Below, piece by piece: positions 7,352-14,958 of a stretch of 48,969 nt of DNA. Both the position numbers and the translations under genes were made by a program. Every line of letters starts with the position of its first letter. Position 1 is the first letter of the stretch. Where the stretch lies: positions 1 through 48,969 of the forward strand of contig JACRCQ010000040.1 in NCBI GenBank assembly GCA_016218915.1, in the 5' to 3' direction. The notes under the pieces are model-generated. The model saw only the letters and a program-made list of their open reading frames with translations. It was not told where the DNA came from and did no database searches. The DNA is from Deltaproteobacteria bacterium. GTDB taxonomy: Bacteria; Myxococcota_A; Polyangia; Polyangiales; Polyangiaceae.

Positions 7352-8335
7352 CTATCCGCCCCCTCCGTGCCCGACTCCGCGATAGGAACCCCCGTATCGG
7401 AACGGCGAGGGAAGCCCGTGTCGTCCGCCGAAGCCACCCTGCGATCGCGCGTAGAAGCCGGGATCCTCCACGATGGTCTGGCGCGGCTCGATCACCAGTC
7501 GGTAATCGCGAAGCATCATGTCCCAGTCCAAGGGTGCGCTCAGGCTCTGCAGCCAGGACAGGTCGACCATGTGCACGGTGACCCCGGCCTGCTGCCAGGT
7601 CCTCGCCGCCGCATGCACGTCGTCTTCCTCGTGCTCCGCATCGTCAAGGCTCTCCACCACGTACAACACGTGGTTGATACCCTGCGCCTGTAGCTCCAGC
7701 GTCGATGGGAAGCTGCTGGCGTCGAGCATGTACCGATTGTCGAGCACCTCCTCGTCGGCGACATCTTCCCTATAGGCAAGCCTCCACGCGTCGAGCATGA
7801 ACACGGGGACGCTCCTGGTCTCGGTTGCACCGGGCATCTTCGGCGACATCGTCACCAGCGCCGCCAGCGTCTCTTCTGCCGGCACCATCTCATCATCTCC
7901 CGGCCAATTGTTGAAGGTCGCCACGGGCGACACCGGATCCCTGGCAGCCCGGCTGAGCGTGGCTCCGAATGCCACGGAAGCAGCGCCGCGCAGATCCAGG
8001 ATGAAGAGCGTATCGCGCGGAAGCCCGGCTGCCGCAAGCACGCTCGCAGCGTGCTCGGCCCTGCGTACCACGTCGAGCTCTCCCACCTGCGGCAGCTCTG
8101 CCACGCCGCGGCGTGCGTCCAGCGACGACAGCAGCGTCAGCTTGGTGTACGCCGCCCAGGGATTCGACGAAGGGAGCTGCCAGCGCGACAGCAGGTCCGA
8201 GGCAGGAGCCACGCGCATCGGCTCGGCAGGTGGAACGTCCTGCGCGCCGTAGGCCACGCTGACCGACGGCGTCCAGGGGCGGAACGCGCACCCCGCGGAC
8301 AGCAGCGCAACCGATGCGACCATGGCCCGCTTCAT
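7352..8335 (-). CDS. Lipoprotein of unknown function, last gene of the ATP-grasp cassette
   Basis: I do not recognise the family. The 327-residue product has a clean lipoprotein signal (MKRAMVASVALLSAGC, Cys16). The body has alternating hydrophobic strands: TLFILDLRGAASVAFGA near residues 100-120, PVFMLDAWRLAYR and HVLYVVESLDDAEHEEDD. This suggests an alpha/beta fold, and there is an acidic loop rich in Asp, Glu and His. The C-terminus is Gly/Phe/Tyr-rich (GGFGGRHG...GHGGGG). The ATG at 8335 overlaps the TGA of the upstream ATP-grasp gene by 4 nt, which fixes the start against a longer frame to 8512. It is the fourth gene of a coupled operon, so a function alongside that ligase at the envelope is inferred. 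Confidence 0.75.
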   Translation of the reverse strand: MKRAMVASVALLSAGCAFRPWTPSVSVAYGAQDVPPAEPMRVAPASDLLSRWQLPSSNPWAAYTKLTLLSSLDARRGVAELPQVGELDVVRRAEHAASVLAAAGLPRDTLFILDLRGAASVAFGATLSRAARDPVSPVATFNNWPGDDEMVPAEETLAALVTMSPKMPGATETRSVPVFMLDAWRLAYREDVADEEVLDNRYMLDASSFPSTLELQAQGINHVLYVVESLDDAEHEEDDVHAAARTWQQAGVTVHMVDLSWLQSLSAPLDWDMMLRDYRLVIEPRQTIVEDPGFYARSQGGFGGRHGLPSPFRYGGSYRGVGHGGGG

Positions 8336-9591
8336 GCCGCCTCCACGAATACGGGCACGCACAGCGCGTCGTGCGACACGTGGCTCACCGGCGTCACCCT
8401 CGCAAAGTACCCCACGAACCTGCCGTCCAGCACATAGGCTCCCAGCGTGGCAAGCATCTCCCCCCACGGCGTCCGCACACGAGACTGCGGAACGAAGCGC
8501 TGGGCGATCCACCGCTCACCGCCACGGCTGCGTCGCATGACCTCCTTCACGGCTGCCTCCCACTCGTCGGGCTCGACCACCGTGCCCACGAACACCTCGT
8601 CACCCACGCGTCCGAGCGCGCGCTTGACCACCCACGCGCTCTGATCGCGAAGCAGCGTCTTTTCACCGACCTCCGCCGCGTCGAAAGTCTCGGGAATCGT
8701 CGCCTCCACCGCTTCGCGCGTCTCCTCGTCCAGGCAGCCGCGAAGGGCCCAGGCGCGCGCCAACGACAGCTTGCTCTGGCTGTACATGTGGGAGAAGCTC
8801 GAAAGCGTCCGCACCGTCCCTCGCGCAACCGCTTCTTCGATCGCCCCCACGTTGGCCTGCTCTTCCATGTACTCGGTGGGGAAGAACCGGTAGAGCGCAT
8901 CGATCGCGTTGGACCCGACCCACAGCCTGCCATCCTGGAGCTTGGGCGCGGTCGGAGGCGCCAGCACCGCGCGTGGGCCCAACGCTTCCACTGCCTGCTT
9001 CACCAGGGCGCAGACCTGCAGATCCTCGGCGTAGGCCGTTGCGAAGATCATCGCTACCACCCCGTCGCTTCCATCGCGCCTGCGAGCCAGGGCTCGGAGA
9101 CGGGAAGCCAGCGCTCCCACGACATGGGTTGGATCCATGCCGGGCGGGAAGCCATCGCGCCTGCACAGCCGCGGCAGCGCCAACGCCTCGTTGTGCCCTC
9201 CCGGACAGTCTGCGTTGATCTCGCAGGCCCTCCAATGCTGCGATGCGTCCAGCAGCAGGTCGACGCGCACCAGCGACGCGCTGTCCCCAGCGTCATGGGA
9301 GGCCCGGGCAAGGCGCACTACATCGGAGTGGAAGCCGTACAGCTCAGACTCCGCTCGATCCCCGTGCGCCCGCAGCCCGACCTCGCGGATCGCGCGGGTC
9401 ACGCGCTCCGCCGCCCGCACTGCCTTGCGATGGAGCTCCAGGGAGAGCACCAGCGGGTGCAAGCTCACCCGGCTCTCGCCTGCCACGAAGGTATCCCAGA
9501 GCAGGAATCTCGTGGCAAGCTCGCGAACCAGCGCTTCGTCCCCATCAGGCTCGCGCCCTCCCACGGCCCGCACCTCCATCGGCGCGTTCAT
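8332..9591 (-). CDS. Glutathionylspermidine-synthase-like ATP-grasp ligase
   Basis: The 419-residue cytoplasmic protein resembles the C-terminal synthetase domain of GspS, which makes an amide bond between a carboxylate and an amine using ATP. Metal and phosphate ligands are in place: R109-V-D111 and E124-I-N126 (in ACEINADCPGG) match the family's RxD and ExN pairs. WVVKRALGRVGDEVF matches the ATP-binding lysine/loop, and ERWIAQRFVPQS matches a later ATP-grasp strand. It should therefore be active, unlike many divergent copies. It has no amidase domain, so a pure synthetase acting on an unknown amine/peptide pair is inferred. Both ends overlap neighbouring genes by 4 nt (ATGA), fixing the start at 9591. 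Confidence 0.82.
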   Translation of the reverse strand: MNAPMEVRAVGGREPDGDEALVRELATRFLLWDTFVAGESRVSLHPLVLSLELHRKAVRAAERVTRAIREVGLRAHGDRAESELYGFHSDVVRLARASHDAGDSASLVRVDLLLDASQHWRACEINADCPGGHNEALALPRLCRRDGFPPGMDPTHVVGALASRLRALARRRDGSDGVVAMIFATAYAEDLQVCALVKQAVEALGPRAVLAPPTAPKLQDGRLWVGSNAIDALYRFFPTEYMEEQANVGAIEEAVARGTVRTLSSFSHMYSQSKLSLARAWALRGCLDEETREAVEATIPETFDAAEVGEKTLLRDQSAWVVKRALGRVGDEVFVGTVVEPDEWEAAVKEVMRRSRGGERWIAQRFVPQSRVRTPWGEMLATLGAYVLDGRFVGYFARVTPVSHVSHDALCVPVFVEAA

Positions 9592-10712
9592 GGCCGTGCC
9601 TCCGCGATAGCGGGCCACAGCCCACCATCCTCGCCGCCTATCCCATAGTAGACAACCCCTACCGGCGCCGGCACCACCACGGGCTTCCACGATGCGAGGT
9701 GGGAGAGAATCGATACTTGATCGTCGAACCAGACCTCGTGGATCGAGCCGCTCTGCGAGAACGTGAAGTGCGGCACCAGCAGATCCGTTCGCTGGATCGT
9801 CGCATCGTGGTGCACGGCAAGGGAAGCTGCCTCGGCGTGGCTCACGTACTGCTCGTGCAACTCCCAGAAGTGAACGCCGTAGAGCGGCACCGAGACGTCG
9901 ACCATCCCTTCAGGAACCTTCCCAGTTGCTGCCCGCACAGCGCTCGCGGCCCAGAGCGGATCGATCGTCGGGCCTGGCCCTGCTCCGCAGCAGGAGAAGT
10001 CGAGCGTCATCAGACGGAACCGATCTGAGTAGGGGCGCAGGGCAGGAAGATCATAGGCGTCTCCGCCCGGGAGATCGCTCGGCTCGCTGATCGACGGGGG
10101 CGTGAAGATGCCAACGGTTCGAGCTGGGCGCGCCTTTGCGGAAAGCGTCTTGGCAAAGGACAGGACATCCCCCCGAGACCCGTTCACGAGCTGTGGGAAC
10201 GCAAGCTCGTAGCCGTCCACTTCGATCACCGACAGCTCCTGGGTGACGCGGCCTCGCCACTTCGGATCTGCGAGCAGCTTGGACGCGCCGGCCGGATCAG
10301 CGGTCGCACCAGGACCGCCCGCGTAGGTGAGCCCGAGCATGACCCGGTATCCTGCAGCGTGCAGCAACGACACCTGGGCCGCGAACGTTTCTGGCAGCGT
10401 TCCCCGGAGCAGATGCACGTTCCCATCGTCGCCCGCTTCCGCGCATACGAGCACCACGTCCGTTGCCACACCCAGCGATCGCGCGGTCCTCAGCGAGTCC
10501 GTCTGGCCGGCATCGGGCACGCAGCCTTCGATCACGATCGTGCCCGCGCGCGGCTGGATCGTGCGGCCCGGCTCGGAGGGACGCGAGCCTCTCTCTCCGC
10601 TCTGCCAGCCGCATCCTGTGGCTGCCATGCAGGCTGCGACGACCCAGCGACGAGCCGCACAGCTCATCCTTGTGGTCATCGAGGCGTGCGAAACCAGGTC
10701 AGTAGGGCTCAT
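9588..10712 (-). CDS. GH18-like TIM-barrel lipoprotein, probably non-catalytic
   Basis: The 374-residue product has an N-terminal segment ending ACMAATGC (Cys34), a lipoprotein signal. The rest follows glycoside-hydrolase family 18: IEVDGYELAFP aligns with the DGxDxDxE strand, and there are VGIFTPPS, a late FDDQVSI resembling YDD-S, and GVVYYGIGGEDGGLWPAI resembling the last barrel strand. The residue in the position of the catalytic Glu appears to be Pro (DGYELAFP, Asp166/Glu169), so hydrolysis of chitin-type glycans is doubtful and binding is more likely. The start at 10712 is set by an ATGA overlap with the upstream gene; an internal ATG at 10679 is possible. The start is weakly supported otherwise. 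Confidence 0.6.
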   Translation of the reverse strand: MSPTDLVSHASMTTRMSCAARRWVVAACMAATGCGWQSGERGSRPSEPGRTIQPRAGTIVIEGCVPDAGQTDSLRTARSLGVATDVVLVCAEAGDDGNVHLLRGTLPETFAAQVSLLHAAGYRVMLGLTYAGGPGATADPAGASKLLADPKWRGRVTQELSVIEVDGYELAFPQLVNGSRGDVLSFAKTLSAKARPARTVGIFTPPSISEPSDLPGGDAYDLPALRPYSDRFRLMTLDFSCCGAGPGPTIDPLWAASAVRAATGKVPEGMVDVSVPLYGVHFWELHEQYVSHAEAASLAVHHDATIQRTDLLVPHFTFSQSGSIHEVWFDDQVSILSHLASWKPVVVPAPVGVVYYGIGGEDGGLWPAIAEARP

Positions 10713-11473
10713 GGACCGAACTCCCATCGCAATCCGATCGCCCCACCGTTGCCGACCTGCCCTTCGTAGAGCATCGGCGACAACAGGAGGCATCCACGGT
10801 TGATCGGGTCGAAGCGACGACACGTTTCAAGCTGTGCCGCTACCGACAAGGTCATCGACGAAGCCATGAAGTCCACGGTGGACTCGCTTCCTGCCCTGGC
10901 TTCCATCCAGTAGACGCGAAGCGTTGGCTGGATCGTGGCCTGGAACGACCATCTGCGGTGCTTGAGCCTGAAGCCTGCGCCAGGCAGGGCGAGCGAGAAG
11001 GATCGGAGCGACCAGAGCTCCATCTCGACAGGGATGTCGCCGTACCGGGTCCACACCCTGGGAAGGGGGCCCATCGCCCAACCGACTCCGATGCCGCTCA
11101 GGGGGAAGACCCAACGATCGTTCACAGTGCAGCCGACACCGACGTTCACGCCGGCCATGGTGGCGCCGCCTGGAGGCGGAAGATTGCCGGTCCCAAGCAT
11201 CTGGCCGTCGATCACCAACGCTTGCTGCGCAGCAAACGCAGGAAGGGCAGGAATCCATCGACCTTCCACATCCAGGGACAGGAGCCACCCTGCCCGCGTG
11301 CCTACTCCATTGTCGCGGGTGCGCTGAGCCAGCGCGGGTGAGGAGATTAGTAGCGATCCGAGGATGACGGCCGCGAGCAGAGGGAGCCCAGCCGGCCGTC
11401 GCGTGGCGCAGCGTTGTCGGGGAGATGGTGGACGCAAGCAGCGAGTGCCCATGGCGTAGCCGATGGGACGCAT
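10709..11473 (-). CDS. Exported, probably outer-membrane, protein; first gene of the ATP-grasp cassette
   Basis: I do not recognise the family. The product is about 254 residues from the ATG at 11473; a downstream ATG at 11452 is also possible, and a TTG at 11524 is less likely. A signal peptide is clear (LPLLAAVILGSLLISSPALA-QR). The mature part alternates polar and hydrophobic residues with many Gly and aromatic positions (GVNVGVGCTVNDRWVF, GIGVGWAMG, FQATIQPTLRVYWMEAR) and ends GGAIGLRWEFGP. This fits a small outer-membrane beta barrel. Its stop overlaps the start of the GH18-like lipoprotein by 4 nt. No Shine-Dalgarno sequence is obvious. Confidence 0.65.
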   Translation of the reverse strand: MRPIGYAMGTRCLRPPSPRQRCATRRPAGLPLLAAVILGSLLISSPALAQRTRDNGVGTRAGWLLSLDVEGRWIPALPAFAAQQALVIDGQMLGTGNLPPPGGATMAGVNVGVGCTVNDRWVFPLSGIGVGWAMGPLPRVWTRYGDIPVEMELWSLRSFSLALPGAGFRLKHRRWSFQATIQPTLRVYWMEARAGSESTVDFMASSMTLSVAAQLETCRRFDPINRGCLLLSPMLYEGQVGNGGAIGLRWEFGP

Positions 11474-11639
11474 GCAAGAATCATTCGGAAATTCCCTGGA
11501 AACGTGCGGATTCGTGTCCGACAAACGTCCAGGAATGCGCTGGCCGGGCCGCGTGTTGACCGCGTGCCGAGCTGCATCGAGCGCGAAGAGTGTCTACTTG
11601 AGCACGGCTGCGGTCGCGCGATCGAGCTCGCCGCGACCT

Positions 11640-12899
11640 TCATGGCGCTCCGCGCGACCCCATCAGCGCCGCGAGCAATCCGAACATCATGAAGATGAAC
11701 ATCATGATGCCAGCGATGAGACAGCCAAGGGGGTTGACCCTGCGCTGCACGCTGCGCTCCAACGAAGCGCCGAGCTGCACGCTTCCCGCCAGGCCTGCGA
11801 GCCCGCCTCCACCTACGGTCAGCGGATCGTCATCCCGGATCACGGCCTGGATGATCAGCTCCGGGCTGTAGGGAGCGATTCCCTCGACTCGCCGCACCGC
11901 GGTGCCTGCTGCGATGATCTCGATCAACCCAGGGGAAAGCTCCTGGATGTGCAGGCGATTGCCCACCACGCGCTCGGCGCCCAGCCGGGTCGCCTCCTGG
12001 CGGATCAGCTCCAGGCTGTTCTCCCGTGCGTGGTAGATCAGCTTGGTGAGCGCATCGAGCTCGCCTCTTGCCAGGCCCGAGAACATCGTTCCGAGCCCTC
12101 CCACCAGGCCGATCGAGTAGACCGACGTCGCCATCACCAGCTCGACCGGCGCATACCCCATCTTGGCAAGGTTCCACAGCTCCGAGCCGGTCAGCTCGGA
12201 GGTGACCACCTGCTCTGCGCTGACCTGGCCCTGCGCAAGCTTGGGATGGTGCGCCCCTGTGCCGGTCATGAGCAGCTCCACGACCCCGCGGCCAAAAGGG
12301 CGGATGTCGATGCGAACGTCGACCACGGCATTGGCGCCTGCCGCAGCGGCTTCCTGCTTCAAGCGCCACAACGCCAGATGGCGGATGCCGTTGTACATGT
12401 CCGAGTACTCGCGCACTTCGCCTTTTGCCATGGTGCGAAGGCTCCCGGTCAGCCCCCTTCCGATCCCGAGCGCATAGGCCACATTCCCCATGGCAAAGTG
12501 CATCGGCGTGTAGCCGGCATCGAGGTGGCAGTACAGCTCGATGCCCGAAGCCGACGACGTGAAGAACGGCATGCCGGCTCGCGCGTGCACGGCTGTCCCC
12601 TGGGAGAGGAACTCCGTGTATCCAGACAAGGTCTTGAGCTCGGTGGTCACACCGGTGACCCCGGACGCTTCGTGCCGCCGCGCCTCTTCTTCCATCCGCT
12701 GGATGGCAGCGTGCCGCCCCTCGGAGATCAGCTGGGTGATGTTCGCGATCTCGCCACCCGCCAGCGTCTGCAGGGAAGAGCCGATGGAGCCGGTGAGCCC
12801 GAGGGAGCGCACGCTGTTGCCGACGGTCAGCTCGGCAGGTTGGATTCCCTTGAGGGACAGGCAGTAGATCTCATTGCCCGACAGGCCGGAGATGATCAT
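11640..12899 (-). CDS. Triple YbjQ-like repeat membrane protein
   Basis: The 419-residue product contains three tandem copies of a domain resembling YbjQ/UPF0145: about residues 1-105, 115-218 and 231-335. Each has a G-x-E-x-x-x-L opening (SGNEIYCLSLKGIQ; SGIELYCHLDAGYT; TGSELWNLAKMGYA). A short hydrophobic Gly-rich segment follows (SLGLTGS, ALGIGRGLTGS, SIGLVGGLGT), then a helix with LxRMxxEA-type heptads (AIQRMEEEARR, ALWRLKQEAAAAGA, LELIRQEATRLGA), and a closing GTAV/GTGA strand. A C-terminal TM helix (about 390-413) would anchor it with the repeats in the cytoplasm. YbjQ is usually a single-domain oligomer of about 100 residues, so the fusion is unusual. Function unknown. Confidence 0.75.
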   Translation of the reverse strand: MIISGLSGNEIYCLSLKGIQPAELTVGNSVRSLGLTGSIGSSLQTLAGGEIANITQLISEGRHAAIQRMEEEARRHEASGVTGVTTELKTLSGYTEFLSQGTAVHARAGMPFFTSSASGIELYCHLDAGYTPMHFAMGNVAYALGIGRGLTGSLRTMAKGEVREYSDMYNGIRHLALWRLKQEAAAAGANAVVDVRIDIRPFGRGVVELLMTGTGAHHPKLAQGQVSAEQVVTSELTGSELWNLAKMGYAPVELVMATSVYSIGLVGGLGTMFSGLARGELDALTKLIYHARENSLELIRQEATRLGAERVVGNRLHIQELSPGLIEIIAAGTAVRRVEGIAPYSPELIIQAVIRDDDPLTVGGGGLAGLAGSVQLGASLERSVQRRVNPLGCLIAGIMMFIFMMFGLLAALMGSRGAP

Positions 12900-12951
12900 C
12901 CCCGCGGGCTAGCACGGCAGGCACAAGAGGGGAATCAGGGGTTGGCGCAGG

Positions 12952-13785
12952 TCATTCCGCTGCCGCGTCGACGGGCGGATTGCCCGAGTCTGCTCCGCCG
13001 TCGCTCGGCTCCACGCCGCAGAAGATCTCGCCAATGCGCTCCGCAACGACCAGCCAGTCTTCGCTGTCGCCCCAAACACATGCGTTCAAGGCCTCGCCGC
13101 CATCGGCCGCGAGCGCAGCGGTCGCGCAAGCGTCCGCAGCATCCTGGTAGGTCTTGCAGAAGGCCGCGTCTGCGGCCGCACTCGCGATGCAGTTGTTGAA
13201 CGCCTCGTACTCCGCGTCCGTGGAGGTCGGGCACACGCCGCCGCAGGAAGCGATGCCGCAGTCATAGGCAGCGTTGAGCTTGGCACCGCAGCCGGTGGCC
13301 GAGGTGTCGCCCATCAACAGGGCAAAGCAGCCGCCTTCGTTGCGATCGTAGAGCTCCACGCCCGAGAAGTAGACGACCGGTCCCCACTGGGACGCCGTGT
13401 CGTCGGTGTACAAGCAGGTATTGCAGTCAGCGTACTGCGTCTCCGCAGCCGCGCAGCCGGACTCGGTTGCGTTGGCACCAAAGCAGGCCTCCATCAGCGC
13501 CACGGTCTCGCCGGCCTTGCACTTTCCCTGGTACTTGCCTGAAGGCGGCTTCCAAGAAGCAGTCCACCCTGACACGCTCTGCGGCTCGCAGGCTTTCGCG
13601 TCCTTGCCGGTATCGGCCTTGTCCGGCGCCGTGTCTGCAACCACCTGGTCCGGCGTCACGTCTGGCCCGGCTTCGGCCGTTCCGCCAGAGCCGCCGGTGC
13701 CGCCTCCGGCTGCTCCTGACGAATCGCTGCTGCTGCAGCCGAAAACGAGAAGCGCGCATGCACCCAAGCCAAACAGCCTTCGCAT
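12952..13785 (-). CDS. Cys-rich lipoprotein with Gly/Asp linker
   Basis: The 277-residue product begins with a lipoprotein signal (LGACALLVFGC, Cys17), then a low-complexity linker (SSSDSSGAAGGGTGG) and a Asp-rich stretch. The folded part carries paired cysteines (CKAGETVALMEACFG, CAAAETQYADCNTC, CGIASCGGVC, CATAALAADGG...CVWGD), typical of disulfide-bonded secreted Myxococcota proteins. A strong Shine-Dalgarno AGGAGG (13791-13796) precedes the ATG at 13785 with 5 nt spacing, which rules out the longer frame to 14436. It diverges from the FGE-like gene. No function is assigned. Confidence 0.8.
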   Translation of the reverse strand: MRRLFGLGACALLVFGCSSSDSSGAAGGGTGGSGGTAEAGPDVTPDQVVADTAPDKADTGKDAKACEPQSVSGWTASWKPPSGKYQGKCKAGETVALMEACFGANATESGCAAAETQYADCNTCLYTDDTASQWGPVVYFSGVELYDRNEGGCFALLMGDTSATGCGAKLNAAYDCGIASCGGVCPTSTDAEYEAFNNCIASAAADAAFCKTYQDAADACATAALAADGGEALNACVWGDSEDWLVVAERIGEIFCGVEPSDGGADSGNPPVDAAAE

Positions 13786-13890
13786 GGAACCCTCCTGGGG
13801 AAGATGTACGGGAAGCCCATTGTCGCGTGATCGCGCTCGCGTCGCAAGCGGCTCGCACACGGCACCAAGCGAGCGCTGACGCATCTCGTG

Positions 13891-13899
13891 TGTTACCCT
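13891..13899 (+). promoter_or_regulatory. Extended -10 TGTTACCCT before the FGE/DUF2330 operon
   Basis: TGTTACCCT fits TGnTAnnnT and lies in the 159-bp divergent intergenic space. The transcript would carry a leader of about 40 nt containing the Shine-Dalgarno AGGGAGGA at 13931-13938, 6 nt from the ATG at 13945. No good -35 hexamer is seen. Confidence 0.35.
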
Positions 13900-13944
13900 T
13901 CGCTTCTCGAAGCACATCGCTCGCCAGGTCAGGGAGGACCGAAC

Positions 13945-14955
13945 ATGCGAAGAGTCGTACCCATCGCGTTGGTGCTGATCGCTGCTGCCGGCCTGTCCAC
14001 AGCTGTCCTTCTCACACGATCTCCGAGACCTGCCGATGCCTCGCCCCGATCGACGGCGCGTCCGGCTGCGTGCCAGGACCAGGACGGCGACGGGTTTGGC
14101 CTCGGGTGCGCTCGAGGCCCGGACTGCAACGACCTCGACAGCGCTGTCCATCCCGGGCAGGCCGAGACCTGCAACTTCCGCGACGACGACTGCAACGCGC
14201 TGGTCGACGATGTGCCCGGCTGTCCGCAGGCCCCTTTGAATCCCAGCCCGGTGCGTGTGCCTGCAGGGGCGTTCACCATGGGCAGCCCCCAAGGGCATGG
14301 CGCGATCGACGAGCAACCCGAGCACGCGGTGCACGTAGGCGCGTTCCGCATCGACCGCTACGAGGTCACCAATCGTCGCTACCAGCAGTGCGTGCAACGC
14401 AGCTCGTGCGAGCTGCCGGGGATGCTCTCGTCGCACCTGCGCTCCGACTACTTCGAGAACCCGCGCTACGCCGACTACCCTGTGGTGTTCGTGACGTGGA
14501 AGCAGGCAGATTCGTACTGCAAGTGGGCAGGGGGACGTCTTCCCACCGAGCCGGAGTGGGAGAAGGCCGCCAAGGGAACCGGCTCAGAGCCGCGGACGTT
14601 CCCATGGGGCAACGAGGCGCCGGACTGCAGTCGCGCCAACATGGGAGGGCCTGGAAGCTGCGTGGGCGACACGGATCGGGTGGGACTCCGCGTGGAAGGC
14701 AGGAGCCCCTACGGCGCCATGGACATGGCCGGCAACGTCTGGGAGTGGGTTTCGGACTGGTATGATCCGGCGTACTACGCGAGCGCGCCTTCGCGCGACA
14801 CGGCAGGTCCGGCCGCTGGCTCGCTGAAGGTCATGCGAGGGGGATGCTGGGAGAGCGGCGCAGACTCCTTGCGTGTGTCGTGCCGCAAAGCCGAGCTTCC
14901 CGCGACCTGGGCCTACAACATCGGCTTCCGATGCGCTTATCCGGAGGGGAGGTAG
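13945..14955 (+). CDS. Formylglycine-generating-enzyme (SUMF1)-like protein with MopE-type metal-binding motif
   Basis: The 336-residue protein has an N-terminal TM/signal helix (PIALVLIAAAGLSTAVLL). Next comes a MopE-like metal-binding motif near residues 43-93 (DQDGDGFGLGC, PDCNDLDSAVHPGQAETC, DDDCNALVDD). An FGE-sulfatase domain follows: FTMGSPQG, IDRYEVTNRRYQQC, WAGGRLPTEPEWEKAA, FPWGNEAP, MDMAGNVWEWVSDWY, VMRGGCWE and IGFRCAYP. True FGE uses two active-site cysteines near the C-terminus. Here the paired-Cys arrangement is not obvious (one Cys in RGGCWE, another in RVSCRKAE), so oxidase activity is uncertain, and many bacterial family members have other roles. A good Shine-Dalgarno (AGGGAGGA) selects this start. 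The next gene starts 3 nt after its stop. Confidence 0.88.
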   Translation: MRRVVPIALVLIAAAGLSTAVLLTRSPRPADASPRSTARPAACQDQDGDGFGLGCARGPDCNDLDSAVHPGQAETCNFRDDDCNALVDDVPGCPQAPLNPSPVRVPAGAFTMGSPQGHGAIDEQPEHAVHVGAFRIDRYEVTNRRYQQCVQRSSCELPGMLSSHLRSDYFENPRYADYPVVFVTWKQADSYCKWAGGRLPTEPEWEKAAKGTGSEPRTFPWGNEAPDCSRANMGGPGSCVGDTDRVGLRVEGRSPYGAMDMAGNVWEWVSDWYDPAYYASAPSRDTAGPAAGSLKVMRGGCWESGADSLRVSCRKAELPATWAYNIGFRCAYPEGR

Positions 14956-14958
14956 GTC

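Noticed and set aside
11474..11524. TTG start at 11524 for the first gene of the ATP-grasp cassette
   Set aside because: It adds 17 residues with no signal-peptide character. ATG 11473 or 11452 gives a normal signal peptide.
13786..14436. Longer minus-strand frame upstream of the Cys-rich lipoprotein
   Set aside because: The strong AGGAGG site and lipoprotein signal fix the start at 13785; the extension is antisense to the FGE-like gene.
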